Notes: a model not told the origin generated them from the sequence alone. 64,000 nt of DNA from Ehretia macrophylla (GCA_037974665.1 CM075773.1:32808853-32872852), one strand, 5' to 3'; shown: positions 1-13,108, numbered from the stretch's first letter. A program made the numbers and translations.

Positions 1-995
1 CTTCTTTTTTTCCATTTCTTTTTTGTGTTAATGAAGATTTTTGCGAATATGCAAGGCAAGACTGTGTAGAATACAGCAGAACATTCTTTTCCCGACCTGC
101 GCAGAGTAGGAGTTTTGTGCCCCGACTGCCCGTGTATTGTATTTCCTGTTCTATCACATGTACCCTTTTCTTATTCCTCACCGCGAGCTATGCAGTGTGC
201 AAAACTATCATAAATTGTAAAAGGCTTAACCTCTACTTCTAAATATACAAACTTTAGCTCAATATAGTAATCCTTGATACATTATAGAGCTAAAAATTAT
301 ATTTTTCTGACAGGAGTATTGGAGAATTATTCAAAAGAAGTAGGCAAATCAATTCTTTATCTCATTTTGGTTATAAAGTTTTAATCTTTATGCTTATTTA
401 GTGAAATTGTACTTATTATGCTATTGATTTTGGGTTCATATAATGTTTCAATCAGAACTAAAAAGTTTTGAGTCTTTATGCTTATTCTTTGAAATTGTAT
501 TTAGTATGCTATGATTTTGGGTTCTTTTTGTATTTCAATGAGTTGTACTTTTTCGAGAAATTGCATGTATGCGATATGCCAATTTAAAATGTATTCGTGG
601 CATTATATGTTCAGTTATTGTTTTTTTTATAGTGGATTATGGATACATTGAGCATAAAAGTCTTATATTTGTCTATTTTCATGTCTATAGGTGTGAAGTC
701 AATGTACACGTAAATGGGGTGGAGATTGGTAGGGAAAAAGGTCGGTTTCTGGATTCGTTTCAATTGATGTAATACCATTTCTTGTGGTATGGTGAATAGT
801 GTATGTTTCATCCCATGATTATGTGAGCCTTGACCAAAAAATGATCAATGAAATTTAAGCTGAGTACTCTGTTGGTCTTTTAGAGAAGCAGTCAACCTCT
901 TTGCATGTTTAGTTTCAAACTAATTTATGAATTGCTTCTGTTTAATGAAAATTTACTCTGTGTTTGATCCTTGACTGGTAAAGTTGAAGGAGGCA
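1..995. other. Upstream spacer, possible 3' end of another gene
   Basis: AT-rich sequence with no gene I can name. A pyrimidine-rich tract ending in AG at 689-690 is followed by a short open stretch (691-772, + strand) that ends in TAA and could encode about 26 residues (CEVNVHVNGVEIGREKGRF...). This could be the terminal exon of a gene starting left of the window, or chance. I do not recognise the peptide and see no second exon that would join to it. Confidence 0.25.
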
Positions 996-3900
996 ATGTG
1001 GCGTAGGCTGGTCACACTTGCAGGACTTCATTTGTATGATAGCTGGCCCTTCCTCACCACAAACCCCAGCCCTTGGGCAACAAATAATTCAATATCACTG
1101 ATGTAGATATTTCTTGCATATATGTTATGGAGCTAGTCGTACTTTGGATTGCAGATAGACGTGAATTTGAAATTGAAATGTAGGGCATTAGATTGTGATA
1201 TGTTGTGAGTCATGGTCACCACTCTAGTTGACAGTATATTAGAATTGGTTACTCTTCTCTTCCGCTTAACTACTTATATAGTGTTTCATGAAGTTCACAT
1301 GCATAAATGAGAGAGAATTTTTGACCAGAAACACTTGTCCTTGTTTAAGTTACTTTCTATAGAAACTTCTAATAAATTGCATACTTGACTTCCTTTGCAG
1401 AGTATTTGTGCTACTCTTGCAAAAGTATTAAATGTAGCATCCAAAGATGCAGTAGTATCTATTCGCAAATCTAATCTTGAAGAGTCACTGAAGTTGCTTC
1501 CTGCTTTGGTTGGACGGTTACAAGGTAAATAAATCCGTTTAATCTTTTCTTGTTCCTCCTTGGTAAGTGTGTATGGTAATATTTCTGGGCCTCTAATTGT
1601 TGACTGGCAGCTTGTTTATTTGGTGTTTGTTGGTTAGTGAACCGCCCGTAAACATTGTAATTTAGCAATTGATGAGCTCCTAGGGCTTTGTCCGCCTACA
1701 GTACGGGCAAAGATGAAAGGAAAACTTCTGTTTTCCCCAATTTTTGGAATTTAAATTCTAAAAGAGATGGGACAGGAAAAGGCTTCAATTACAATTCTGC
1801 TTTATCCTTTTGATTTTGCTTTAATATATATATTTTTAAAATTTTGAATAATGTTACAGGGCATTGCCTCCATTCAGCTACACATGATTATGAGGATGTA
1901 TACTTTTTGACGAGCAGATCCTTCATAAGGTAAACTAATGTCTTTGCAATGTGAACTTTTGCTTGTATATTTTGCTATATCAATAGCTAGCTGTGGAGAG
2001 TTTGTCTGTTAGGCTTTAGTGACTCTTTTGCTCTTTTAGAAAAATATAGTGACGAAAGACATTGAAATTTTTAGAAGGTCTTTGTTGAGAGAATATAAGT
2101 TTAGACTCTGTTAAACAAATTTATCTGCTCTAGAATGTTTGCTAATTCTGTTATAACTTTTTGAAGTCTTTTATGACATCTTGACTTTCTTTTGTACATG
2201 ACGAGCACCCTCTTGGTGCTGTGTTAATAAGATATCATCTTTACTGATAAAAAAAATAGTTCTGTATTTTCCAATGTTAAAAAATAGCATCGTATCTACT
2301 TTTTAGGTTCTTTCATGCAAGTCCAGAATCCCTGGCTAGAAAGAAGGATGAAGCGGCTTTTGGTGTAAAGACTCGCAGTAAAGGGAAATTTAAGAAAAGA
2401 CCAAAGGATTTGCAAGCTCCTGTTGAAACTCCCTATGTGCCACCTAGACTAAAAAGAGCTGCCAAAGCCTTTCCAGATAAGACCATTGAGATATTTGAAG
2501 GCATGACCATCATAGAGCTGGCCAAGCGTTGTGGAGAGTCAATACCTATCGTGCAGCAGATTCTTGTGAATGTTGGGGAGAAAGTTGATTCAGAATTTGA
2601 TCCTCTGAGCATTGACATTGCAGAGCTTGTTGCAATGGTAAATTTTCTTCTTAGTTGAGGAAGCCATATTCCGCTGTGCTATCTAAGTAACACGATGAGA
2701 TTCTGAATGCTTGTGCATTCAAATGGCGCGTTCAATTCACTTCAATCCGAGTTTCTTAGCACAAAAAAATTTGAAAAAGACAAAAAGAAGAAATTCCTAA
2801 TATTGCAATAGTTTGATGATGACTTTTATCCAAATTACAGTTTATATATGCAAATTACCCATTTTTTAGTCTGGGGGGCTGGGTGTCTCTCCTATATCTC
2901 TATCTCTATTTTGGAGACTCTTAAAATTTCTATCTCTCGACTGACGATACCTTGCAAATGACTGTCCCCAGATGGGCGGGCAGGCATTCCTCCTCGGGGT
3001 GGGGGTGGGTGTGTTGGAGGAGGATGCTCTCTCCGATTATATCTATGAGTTCTAATGTCATATAGGGATTTCCATTCTAAATCCTCTCTCTTGGCAAATA
3101 TGAACTGTATTTTGGATGCTTGTTGGAATTAATTTTGCTGTTCTCTCTGCCTTGTTCTCAATGTTGCCAGGAAGTTGGAGTCAGTGTCAGGGGGCTACAT
3201 ACAAATGAAGGTGCTGATGTGCTACCCCGTCCTCCAGTTGTGACGGTGATGGGTCATGTTGACCATGGTAAAACATCTCTTTTAGATGCTCTACGTCAAA
3301 CGGCTGTGGCAGCCAAAGAAGCTGGAGGCATAACACAGCATTTAGGTGCATTTGTTGTCGGCATGCAATCAGGGGCATCAATCACATTCCTTGATACTCC
3401 TGGACATGCTGCATTTAGTGCGATGCTAGCAAGAGGTGCAGCAGTTACAGATATAGTTGTGTTGGTGGTGGCTGCTGATGATGGCGTGATGCCTCAAACT
3501 CTTGAAGCTATGTCACATGCAAAAGCAGCTGATGTACCAATTGTTGTCGCAATAAATAAATGTGACAAACCAGCTGCAAACCCGGAGAGAGTGAAAGTCC
3601 AGCTTGCAGCGGAAGGGTTGCCTCTGGAGGAAATGGGTGGAGATGTCCAGGTTGTGGAAGTCTCTGCAATAAATAGAACTGAACTAGATAAGTTGGAGGA
3701 AGCGTAGCTGCTTCAGGCTGAATTGATGGAGCTGAAAGCAAGTATTGATGGTGCTGCTCAAGCCTATGTAGTTGAGGCAAGGCTTGACAGGGGCCGCGGT
3801 CCATTAGCTACTGCAATTGTGAAGGCAGGAACCTTACTTTCTGGGCAGCATGTTGTTGTTGGTGCTGAGTGGGGAAGAATAAGGGCAGTTAGGGATATGG

Positions 3901-5245
3901 TGGGAAAATTGACTACCTGTGCAACACCCGCGATGCCTGTTGAAATCGAAGGATTGAAGGGGCCCCCTATGGCAGGTGATGACATTATAGTTGTGGAGTC
4001 TGAGGAAAGAGCGAGGATGCTTAGTGAAGGGAGGAAGAAGAAACAAGAAAAGGATAGACTCACGAAGATGGAGGAGGAGAGACTCAGGAAGGAGGAGGAG
4101 AGGGAGGAAGAGGAGGAGGAGGAGGAGGAGTCTGGAGATTCTGAAACGTCAAATTCAAAACAGAAAGAAAAGAAGCCGAAGTGGGCTGAATTGCCCATTA
4201 TAGTGAAGGCAGATGTGCCAGGCACTGTTCAAGCAGTCATGGATGCATTACGAAGTTTGAATAGTCCTCAGGTATATCAACTAGTTCCCATGGTTAAATA
4301 ACATTATGGTTTGTCTTGTTGGTGGTGTTTGATTAATTTCCTTTTGTGACGGTTAATTGCTTTCTTTGGGAATGAGTGGTAGCTCTCACTCCAGTATTTT
4401 ATCAAGTGAATCCCGTTCTCTCAGAAACTTCGGTTTAAACTAATGTGACCTTTTCATTTACTAGGTTTTGGTGAAAATTGTCCATGGTGGAGTGGGGCCT
4501 ATATCTTAGTCTGATATAGATTTGGCTCAAGCATGTGGTGCATGTATCATCGGATTCAACGTGCCAAAGCCACCTAGTTCTATCACTCAGGCAGCTACTC
4601 GAGCCAGCATAAAGGTACCAGGTTTTACTGCATATTTACTCGACTGTTAATTCGTGTCATTTGAATTACCTATTACAAAAAAATTTACTTTTCTACCATT
4701 TGAGAATCTATAGTGCACCTCTTAAGAGCTGGCGAAACTAGCTTTTTATTTAGTGATAAAAATGAAGGTTGAACTTTAACTTATACTACTCGTAATATGG
4801 TTCGTTATAGATAAAACTGCACTGCGTGATCTATCATTTGCTGGAGGACATTGGTAATTTAATTGTAGAAAAGGCTCCTGGGACTTTTGAAACCCAAGTT
4901 GCTGGAGAGGCCCAAGTGTTGAACATATTCGAAATCAAGGGCAGGAGCAAAGCCAAGGGACAGGATATAAAAATTGCTGGTTGCTGGGTGGTAGATGGTC
5001 GTGTCACCAAAGCATCGACAATGAGGCTTCTTAGAAGTGGGGAAGTTCTTTTCGAAGGAGATTGCATATCCCTGAAGCGAGAAACACAGGATGTCGAAAC
5101 AGTGGGAAAAGGGAACGAGTGTGGACTTGTGATCTGCGATTGTTTTGATTTCCGGGTTGGAGATGTTATCCAGTGCTTGGAGCAAGTCAACAGAAAACCG
5201 AAGTTCATCTCATCTCAGAGCGGGGCTGTTCGTATTGAATGCTGA
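996..5245 (+). pseudogene. Nuclear-encoded organellar translation initiation factor IF-2, two in-frame stops
   Basis: IF-2 is the GTPase that brings initiator tRNA to the small ribosomal subunit; this form is probably mitochondrial. Exons that join in phase: 1401-1524, 1860-1929, 2308-2637, 3171-4271, 4465-4614 and 4811-5245. A start at 996 (ATG TGG CGT AGG CTG, then GT at 1011) fits the phase and gives an Arg-rich presequence-like start, but is uncertain. The G domain shows GHVDHGKT (about 3251), GGITQH, DTPGH and NKCD, followed by a Glu-rich stretch (about 4075-4135) and the IF-2 C-terminal domain ending in AVRIEC. Two in-frame TAG codons, at 3705-3707 (where relatives have Leu in EEALLLQ) and 4507-4509 (where relatives have Gln in PISQSD), would cut the protein after the G domain. 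A conserved Arg after DTPGH (AMRARGA in relatives) is Leu here. All visible splice sites are intact, so decay looks recent. A sequencing error at both sites is the alternative. Confidence 0.85.
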
Positions 5246-6267
5246 GAATGTTTGGAGCAAGTCTCGACCCTTACCCCGATCCCGCACATAACAAGAGTTT
5301 TTGCACACAAAACTGCTCAAGTACTGGAGCCCGATACCTAAGCTTCTGCATTTTTGTTCAATATAGGAATTCTCATAGTTATTCGTTATCGGAAGGCAAT
5401 TAGATTTTATGATAGAATGCCAAAAGCTGTTATATATCAAAGAAATTTATTATAGAGTTTTAAAGATTGGGAGAGAATTTTTGTGAACTATATCAAATGT
5501 ACATGAAAGACATTAAGAACAGAGTTCTTCTGATTATCTAAAATATTATTTTTGTGTTAATTAATTATCTAATATATTATCCTTTTTCAATTAATATATT
5601 CCCCTGACTAGGATATAAAATAAATAAGGGTCCTATCCTCCGCTTAATGGATAAGCATTTGTTTCTAGTCGAGAATTGCTTCTCCTCTTAAATTGAGGTG
5701 ATTGTATTTGCACCAATAGAAACCATAAATTTCATATACATAATTTTCATATTCAATGAAGAGATGATAAGCTTTCGTCTTTCATTCCTCTTTACTTCAT
5801 TCAGTATACGAGTGTCCAGAGGCATTTGAATGGTGCAAATGCCAAATTTTTGGTAATCAACACCGTAAAGGACCCGATACCTCAAGGAAGGCAGAATTTG
5901 TGATTCGTATTTGATTACAATAGGTCAGTGAATTCATTTTACCCAATTCTTGAACGTCTTTTACTTTAATTGTATAAGAGAGATGTTACAACACTTCAAA
6001 TGATTTTGTAATCGCACGGCTGACTACGGCCTCCTTTGAAGCAAAGGAAAAAAGAAAATCTATAATACAAATAAGAGCCAAGTGAGAATCCTAAACTAGA
6101 TGATGTCAAGTTAAAGATCATAGGATTACAGGACTTTCACATTACCTCGGATGAATCGAGCTAACATAGTTTGGCAATGTGCATAATGGTAAGTGAGGTC
6201 GATCAACTTCTTTCTTTTCATGCATTGTAATCGTGCTTTCTTGGTGCCCACAAACAAGAATCACAAG

Positions 6268-6503
6268 ACAATCCACTCTCGACATCCATTGATTCTGTGT
6301 GATCAATCAAAGAGCGTAATAATTTCACGCAGCGCATGTGAAAAACCATGTAAAAGTTCAGTTTATGTTAAGATATTTATTCGAAACAATGATACTCGAC
6401 GCAAATATAGACTGAACTTTTACATATTTTTCACATGCACTACATAAAATTACTAAACTCCTTGATTTATCACACAGAATCAATAATTGTTAAGAGTGGA
6501 ATC
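6268..6503. repeat. Imperfect ~236 bp inverted repeat
   Basis: The left arm (CCATTGATTCTGTGTGATCA... through GTAAAAGTTCAGT) is mirrored by the right arm (ACTGAACTTTTAC... through CACACAGAATCAAT). Arms are roughly 95-100 bp, perhaps three quarters identical by eye, around a ~40 bp loop. No clear target-site duplication was found. An old foldback MITE is most likely; a hairpin RNA locus is possible. Confidence 0.7.
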
Positions 6504-7283
6504 ATATATCAAAAAGCCACTCGAACGAATGTTAGAGGAGCTTCGCCACATCTTACATTGCAAGAATAACAAAAGAGGTTTTTTTATAGTACTAAAGTGG
6601 AGGCGGATGATGTTAAAGATGGTTATTCACTTAGCTAGGGTTTAAAGTCATCAAGCATTTGGACCATTATGGGACAAGGTCCAACAATTGGAACAGGCTG
6701 CTCCATTAGGCCAAATGTAAATGAAAAGAGAACAATGAAAAACTTGCATCGAGGGAGGAATCAATGCTCATCCATCGGGTGCCTTTTAATCAAATGGCAT
6801 TCCCTCGACATGTGGAACCGTCTTGCGTTATATGTACTGAAAATGTTGACGAGACATAGTTCATATCTAGTGAAAAAATTCAAATTGTGTTTGAGTAGGA
6901 ACGAAAGTTAGCCTTAATGAGTTGACTGTAAAAAAAAAAGGGATTACGGTCTATATTGATTTTGGTCACTTGCTAATCGAAACCTTTATGTATTGACTTG
7001 GAGCAGGGCCTTCTTCTAGCACTATTTTGGATATGAAAATAATCGAAACCTTTATGTGTTGCTAATCTAACATATTGGGATTAAAAATGACACTTTAAAA
7101 CCTTCCGCCTTCTATAAATTTCCAAACAGCTCCTATAGGTCGAGCGCACTTTTCAATAAGAGTATAAAATTTGTATGTGTCAAATTCAGATTCATAAAAT
7201 GATGGAAATACGACCATAAGATGCAAAACTCCTAATGGACATTTTATGTACATGAAGATTACAAAAATAATTGTAGCTATCAA

Positions 7284-7806
7284 ATTGCTTCCAAAATTCA
7301 AAGATGCTTATGGTACCCGAGTGGTCTAACTAGCATTTTTCTTACATTATGAATTCTTCTAAGTTAGGGCCTTAATTATCATGGACGAAAGTATCCCAAG
7401 TAATATAGGCATCAAACCAATTACACAAAACACTGTACTAGATACCACTAGCTATTTAGTCTCATAAATATTGTTTTAGATGCAAGAAGTCTCGAGATTT
7501 ATTCTTTAATAATATAGGCATCAAATCAATTATACAAATCACTGTACTAAACACCACTGGCCATTTAATCTCATGAATCTTGCATGGTTGGATGTACTTT
7601 TTTCTCTAGTAATTGCTTCCAAAATTCAAAGATGCTTATGGTACCCGAGTGGTCTATGTAGCATTTTTCTTACATTATGAATTCTTCTAAGTTAGGGCCT
7701 TAATTATCATGGACTAAAGTATCCAAAGTAATACAGGCATCAAACCAATTACGCAAATCACTGCACTAGAGACTACTGACTATTTAGTTTAATGGTATGA
7801 ATTTTA
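7284..7806. repeat. Direct repeat, ~195 bp at 328 bp spacing, plus partial third copy
   Basis: The segment starting ATTGCTTCCAAAATTCAAAG at 7284 recurs at 7612 with few changes for about 195 bp. A shorter related piece starting TAATATAGGCATCAAA lies at about 7509-7580. This looks like a local tandem duplication with decay. No coding content. Confidence 0.8.
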
Positions 7807-8280
7807 TTTTAAATGTAAAAAGTCTCAAAATTTATTTTCGTGTGTAATATTTTACATGATGTAAAATGCCTTAAGGTTCCCTTAAATCCAAAAAATAAAA
7901 TAAAAATCACTGCACTAGACCAAAGGCTAAGAGCACAAGTATAGAATATTAAACTTTGCATCCGAGTTGAGTGGAATTATCAAGTAGTGACATCTTATAA
8001 TAAGATGTTTTGTATTTGAATCACGGTTTCAACCTCTATTGTACAAAAAAATATATATTAAACTTTTATTTATATGAACACGAAAAGATTGAAACATATA
8101 TATACAAAAAGCAACCTTGTTCCTGAGAAATATGTGGTTACTAACTTATATCATATGTAACACTAATCAAATAACTCACACTTGAATCAGCTATGGAAAA
8201 CTTTTTTTATTTTTATTTTTTGTTTTTCACCCCCCACCCATATAAGATTTGAACACTACTAGGGGCGAAACCCACCACTA

Positions 8281-9189
8281 CTATGCTACTTGAAAATCTG
8301 GAGAACCTGTGCTCTCAAGGGTGGGATGACTTCTTGTAACTGTTGCACGAGGCAATTTGCTTCCATGAATCCAAACCGTTTCAAGAACCTCACCTTCACT
8401 TGCTTCTTTCTCCATTTTATGTGTTCTTTTCGATGACAAAACTCTCAAGAACAATGCTCCAACAAGTGCAACCAACACCAGCACTGCAAACCCAAGCAGA
8501 AATCCAATCAGCCATAATCTCCAAATGTTCTCTTCCTTCCCGATCCTGATTGTAGGCGTAACAATTGAGAAATGGCCCTGAGTATTTCTGCTAAAACACA
8601 CATTCGGCAACATAATCTCACTGAGAAGAACCTCCCCATTCGCGTCGAATGTAGCACATTTTATACCTTTCTTTCTAGCTATAGCTAATGATGAATTCTG
8701 GAACTCAATCAATATAGGCTTCCCCATTGTGTTGAGATCGAGCTTGGTAAGATTGCTGATGCTTAAACTCGATGCATCATAAACCATAAATCCAACAACA
8801 GAAGTGATTAATGAGTAACCTGTGATGTTGTAGTAGTAAGAAGACCAGTTGCGAAGATCATGGTAAACAATGAAGAGTCTCCTCACATAAGGCTTTGGTA
8901 GAGTTCTTGGTGGGATGTGAAAATCACTCAAGTTTGCACCTCTTCTCCAGAGAGTCCTGCTTCTGAGCCTGACAACTGATATCTTCATGCCTGCTAGATT
9001 AGCAGGAAGGCTAGCATTGTACGTTGCGCCTGTTTTTTGAGGCCGAGGATGAAACAAAGATTTGAGTCCATGGTCGCGCAGAATGGCATCTAATGACTGG
9101 CTGAACGTATCATTAAAGCTGTAGACAAGAGAACACAAGTGCAAATAGATCAAGAACTGCAGGAAATACCAGGCCTTGTTTGATCCCAT
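8281..9189 (-). CDS. DUF1191 family single-pass membrane protein (302 aa)
   Basis: Uninterrupted single-exon frame from ATG at 9189 to the stop at 8281. Residues 1-24 form a signal peptide (MGSNKAWYFLQFLIYLHLCS...). The extracellular part carries about seven N-glycosylation sequons (NDT, NAS, NLS, NWS, NIT, NLT, NSS). A hydrophobic segment at about 223-249 (LWLIGFLLGFAVLVLVALVG) is followed by a basic stop-transfer sequence and a ~50-residue cytoplasmic tail. The body (LRDHGLKSLFHPRP..., RRLFIVYHDLRNWSSYYYNI...) matches the plant-specific DUF1191 family, whose usual length is about 300 residues. Function is unknown; topology predicts a type I plasma-membrane or secretory-pathway protein. It appears intact. 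Confidence 0.9.
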   Translation of the reverse strand: MGSNKAWYFLQFLIYLHLCSLVYSFNDTFSQSLDAILRDHGLKSLFHPRPQKTGATYNASLPANLAGMKISVVRLRSRTLWRRGANLSDFHIPPRTLPKPYVRRLFIVYHDLRNWSSYYYNITGYSLITSVVGFMVYDASSLSISNLTKLDLNTMGKPILIEFQNSSLAIARKKGIKCATFDANGEVLLSEIMLPNVCFSRNTQGHFSIVTPTIRIGKEENIWRLWLIGFLLGFAVLVLVALVGALFLRVLSSKRTHKMEKEASEGEVLETVWIHGSKLPRATVTRSHPTLESTGSPDFQVA

Positions 9190-10736
9190 TGGGTTGTCTC
9201 AAGTACAATTTGAAGTATCAGCTGAACATCAAAATCACAATGTAGTCTTCTTACACTTCATGATTAAGTTCCATTTCCAGATGGAATGAGAAAATCATTT
9301 GTTTCTTTCTTTCCATTGTCGAGCCGTTGGTACTTAATCATGAAGATGGCTAAACTTTTTTGGTCATCCAGGCTTATCAATACATTGCTTTAGGCTTTAG
9401 CTGTGCTGCTAAAGGAAATACTATTTCTTTATGTCAACTCTTCACACGCATCTAAGACCGTCTATAATTTTGTTTTGGGGAAATTAATTTTATCTTTTAT
9501 ACTACTAGTTGAAAAATTTTAAAGTAATGCGTAAAAAAATTTAAAGTAAAAATTGGGACCAATGAGAGTTACAACTTTTATTGACACAAAGATGAATTTG
9601 TCCTTGCCTTCACTCCTTTTTTTTATTATTTATATATAGTAAAAACTTTATTATATAGGAATGGTCCGAAAAAGAGCAGCTTTTCTTTTCTACAAACTCG
9701 TGCTAATTCTGGGTCCCATTAGAAGAAAAGATATACTCAATTACTTGCTTAATCAAAGGTCTTATCTGTAGAGTAATGCAGCCATAATGTTGTTTGGTGA
9801 TGTGTAAGTGACAATCTTGCTCCATAGAATGCGGGGAGATACGCGTGCTGGTTTTCATGCAGATCAGCAAGAAATGAAACACAGCTAGATTTTATAATTA
9901 TTGTTGTTCATTCTTCATACATTTTTGTTACTACTAAATGGAACTACTATCAGATTACTAATATAAAATGCTTAGCCTCGGTAAAAATGAATTATCTCAT
10001 AATGTTAGATGACCACTAACTTTGGTTGTGTTATATATTTAGTTATTTATAATTACATATTTACAAATAAAATGGGTTGAGAAAACAATGAAATTACCGA
10101 CTCAATTCTAATTCTAAAATACGAAGAGAATAACTAAGTAATTTTCATAAAGAAAATTAGTGGAGCTGTGAGCAATAAGAGATAAATGATTTTTCATATT
10201 AAAATTTTCAATATTCTGAATATTTTGACATAGCAAGATTCATTCCGGAAATTAGTTTATTAGTTTTTCCACACTAATATCAAATTATGGGTGTATGGGG
10301 TATTATATCGAGGGCACAAGGCAATGTTCCAGCATTCAGTTGAAGACATGGGCCTCGTGTGGGCCTCATATGGCCCAAAATGTTCAAGCAAATGAAAGAT
10401 AGTAGAGGAAATAAGAAAAAGATTTTAAGTGGTCTTTTTCTTATTTTTCGCAGAGAATGAGGCTAAGATAATTACATCAAAATGACTTAAAAGGAGGTAA
10501 CTCCTTTCTATCTATATCTAAGAGGCTGAGCAGGGTACTAGACGGATCTTTTAATAATGTACCTTCGACGGTTTAAAATAAGTTATAATTAACTATTCAA
10601 TTCGCACACATATTTACTTCCTTATAGACCTGTTTTAGCATGAATCCATGCTTCCTATCCAAAAAATCCTTACAGCCTTGAATTGACTAGCCAAGTACAC
10701 TATGTGGAGGGACTGCCCCTTGTATCAACTTGACAA

Positions 10737-11134
10737 GGGTAAATTTCATACTTAGTCCCTATTGTTTAAATATTTTTTCAATATAGTCTCTAATATTTTA
10801 AAAGATTAATAGATGTCCCTAATGTTTACAAAAGTTATTCAAAATGGTCCCTATTGTTCAAACTTAACTAATTTTGTCCTTATTATTTATTAAAAAATTC
10901 AATTTAGTCCCTATTATTTTTTTAAAAAATTCAATTCAATCCTGTATGTTATTCCTTTTGGGGACTAAATAAAATTTTATGAGAAATAATAAGGACTAAA
11001 TTGACTAGTTTTAAATAATATAGACCATTTTGAATCATTTTGTAAACATTAGGGACCTCAATTAATATTTTAAAACAATAAGGATCAACTTGAAAAAAAT
11101 AGCAAACAATGGGGACTAAGTGTGAAATTTACCC
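10737..11134. mobile_element. Foldback MITE, MULE type, 9 bp target duplication
   Basis: Nearly the whole 398 bp is an inverted repeat, starting GGGTAAATTTCATACTTAGT and ending ACTAAGTGTGAAATTTACCC. The flanks are ACTTGACAA (10728-10736) and ACTTGATAA (11135-11143), 8 of 9 matching. A 9 bp duplication and long terminal inverted repeats point to mobilisation by a Mutator-like transposase. No coding capacity. Confidence 0.85.
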
Positions 11135-11586
11135 ACTTGATAATATCTCAAGTTGTCTTTCATTTGCTTGGAATTTACAACCATAATATCAAAACTAGAG
11201 AAAAATCAATGCAAATCTTAACCCTTTTTTCTTTTGAAGTTCTTGGTATATCAAACAATTAAAGTTCTTGGAATTTAAAGTTGTGTTCTTTTTTTTAGTG
11301 ATATCTTAAGTCAGTTTTTACGAAGCTCAAATTAAATCATTTATTCGATCCATGAAACTTGTTCTAATGATATGAGCAACAATGAAATCAAAACTCCAAT
11401 CTCGGTTTAAAGATTTTTTTTCTTTCTTTTAAGTCTAGATATAAAGATATCACTTGTGTACTAAATAGCCAAATTATTCTATTTTATTTCATCAACGTAT
11501 TAGTAGGGTACTTGGTAAGATGATCACGATTTCGACCACGTTAAAAGAACAAAACAAAAAGTCACTGATGTAAGGAAAAAATTCTT

Positions 11587-12003
11587 AGGCTCCGTTTGTT
11601 TGCCGTAAAATATTTTTTCAAAAAATATATATTTTTAATTTTTTGATATTTGGTAACATCAAAAAATTAATTAACTAAAAAATAATTTTCGGTAAAAAAT
11701 AATGGCTACTTTTTTTTAATTTTCTAGTGTTTGGTAATACCTGAAAATTGGTCAATTAAAAAATATTTTTCAGTCAAATATTACGACTAGTAAAAGTTTG
11801 AGAAAATATTTTTATGTCTTTTGAGAGAAAAAAATATTTTTCGGAACTCAAACACCAAAAAATATTTTTTAGTATTCTATTTTTTAAAAAAATATTTTTT
11901 CTTAATAAGTTATTTTATATTTAACAAATAGAGTCCAAAAATATATATTATTTTAAAAATATTTTGCATAAGTAAATTATTTAACGGCAAACAAACAGAA
12001 GCA
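11587..12003. mobile_element. AT-rich foldback element (MITE-like)
   Basis: Terminal inverted repeats of about 16 bp are clear: GGCTCCGTTTGTTTGCCG at the left and CGGCAAACAAACAGAAGC at the right, with AT-rich complementary sequence between. I found no convincing target-site duplication, so the superfamily is open. Confidence 0.65.
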
Positions 12004-13108
12004 GTCACGAAGCTCAAAATATTATGTTATACCTTTGAAAATGCACGTGTGTCTCTGTGGAGTTCAGATTCGCACTGAACCTTGTCGTTTTGCAAACAAA
12101 ATTTGTGAAAAGAAAGACAACGCTGGGTTGCTTGTTGTCCTCCTTAGAAATTATAAAAGCTAATAAATTCAAGGATAAGCTTATCAAAATAATAATATTT
12201 TATGTCGAGTGATGCTTTATTCTTTTTTTATACTGTAAGAATTTTTATATTAAATATTATTTTTTTATGTATATGATAAATAATATTTATTATATACAAA
12301 AGAATAAAATATCATTCAATGAATATATAATAATGCTCGAACTAAATTATGAGTATATAACTTCATTATTCCTGTCTATTCTAGTACTATGATCATGTTG
12401 ATTAGTATAAGCACTTAACCAACAGAAGAAAAGAGAATATAAGCACGTCTATGATAAGCTTAAAGACTTTTATGTGGTTTTGACAAACTAAATCAAATCA
12501 AAAAGGAGGAAAAAAAATGGAAAATAAGAAATGAGAAATCAAAAAAGGGTGTTTCACCTAAGAGTAATTTTTATAATCAAAAATTTTGAGTTTTAACAAC
12601 GACTTCGATTTCTATTGTTTAAAAAAATATTTGCTGGCTAAGGAATTTTATTTTTTGATTGATGAGATGTCTAGCTCGCAATTAAAAATCGTTAACAATT
12701 TGAGAAAATGCTTCTCTTTATTTATCTTGAGTTTGCAAAAAACACGGGTTGGTCCAAGCAAGCAGGCTAAGGAATTATGACACAAGCTATGAAGTGTTAG
12801 TCAACATATGTGGTCAATGGCTACTTGGTGTGAAATTATGACAAAAGCTAACATGTGTTGGTCAAAAAAGTGACCAAAAGTACCAAGTGCTGAACTCCTG
12901 TTGGTGCTCATCAATACTAACTAGTGGCCATTTGGTGTAAAATTATCTAAACAAACAAATTCAAAAGTTATGTATTAGATATGAGTGAAACAATTTTAGA
13001 TTACTCTTTCAATCTAATTTTAAATTTACATAGAGGCAATATGCCTGTAGATTGATTGACGAATTAAATTCCTTCTATCCTGCTTCAGCTATTGAAAAAC
13101 GAGAAAAT

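Larger units (their letters stand above)
5246..8280. other. AT-rich spacer between IF-2 and DUF1191 genes
   Basis: Tail-to-tail spacer with no convincing gene. It holds a long imperfect hairpin (6268-6503) and diverged direct repeats (7284-7806), listed separately. The short open frames here have no splice context and no recognisable motif. Confidence 0.6.

Noticed and set aside
569-772. 67-residue + strand frame as a small protein gene
   Set aside because: Only the part after the AG at 690 looks coding-like; the start lies in AT-rich sequence. Kept only as a possible terminal exon.
3764-4225. Ser-rich 153-residue frame on the - strand inside IF-2
   Set aside because: It is the complement of the Glu-rich IF-2 exon; no independent evidence.
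11587-12003. hAT assignment for the AT-rich foldback
   Set aside because: No 8 bp target duplication could be aligned at the ends, so only a generic MITE-like call was kept.
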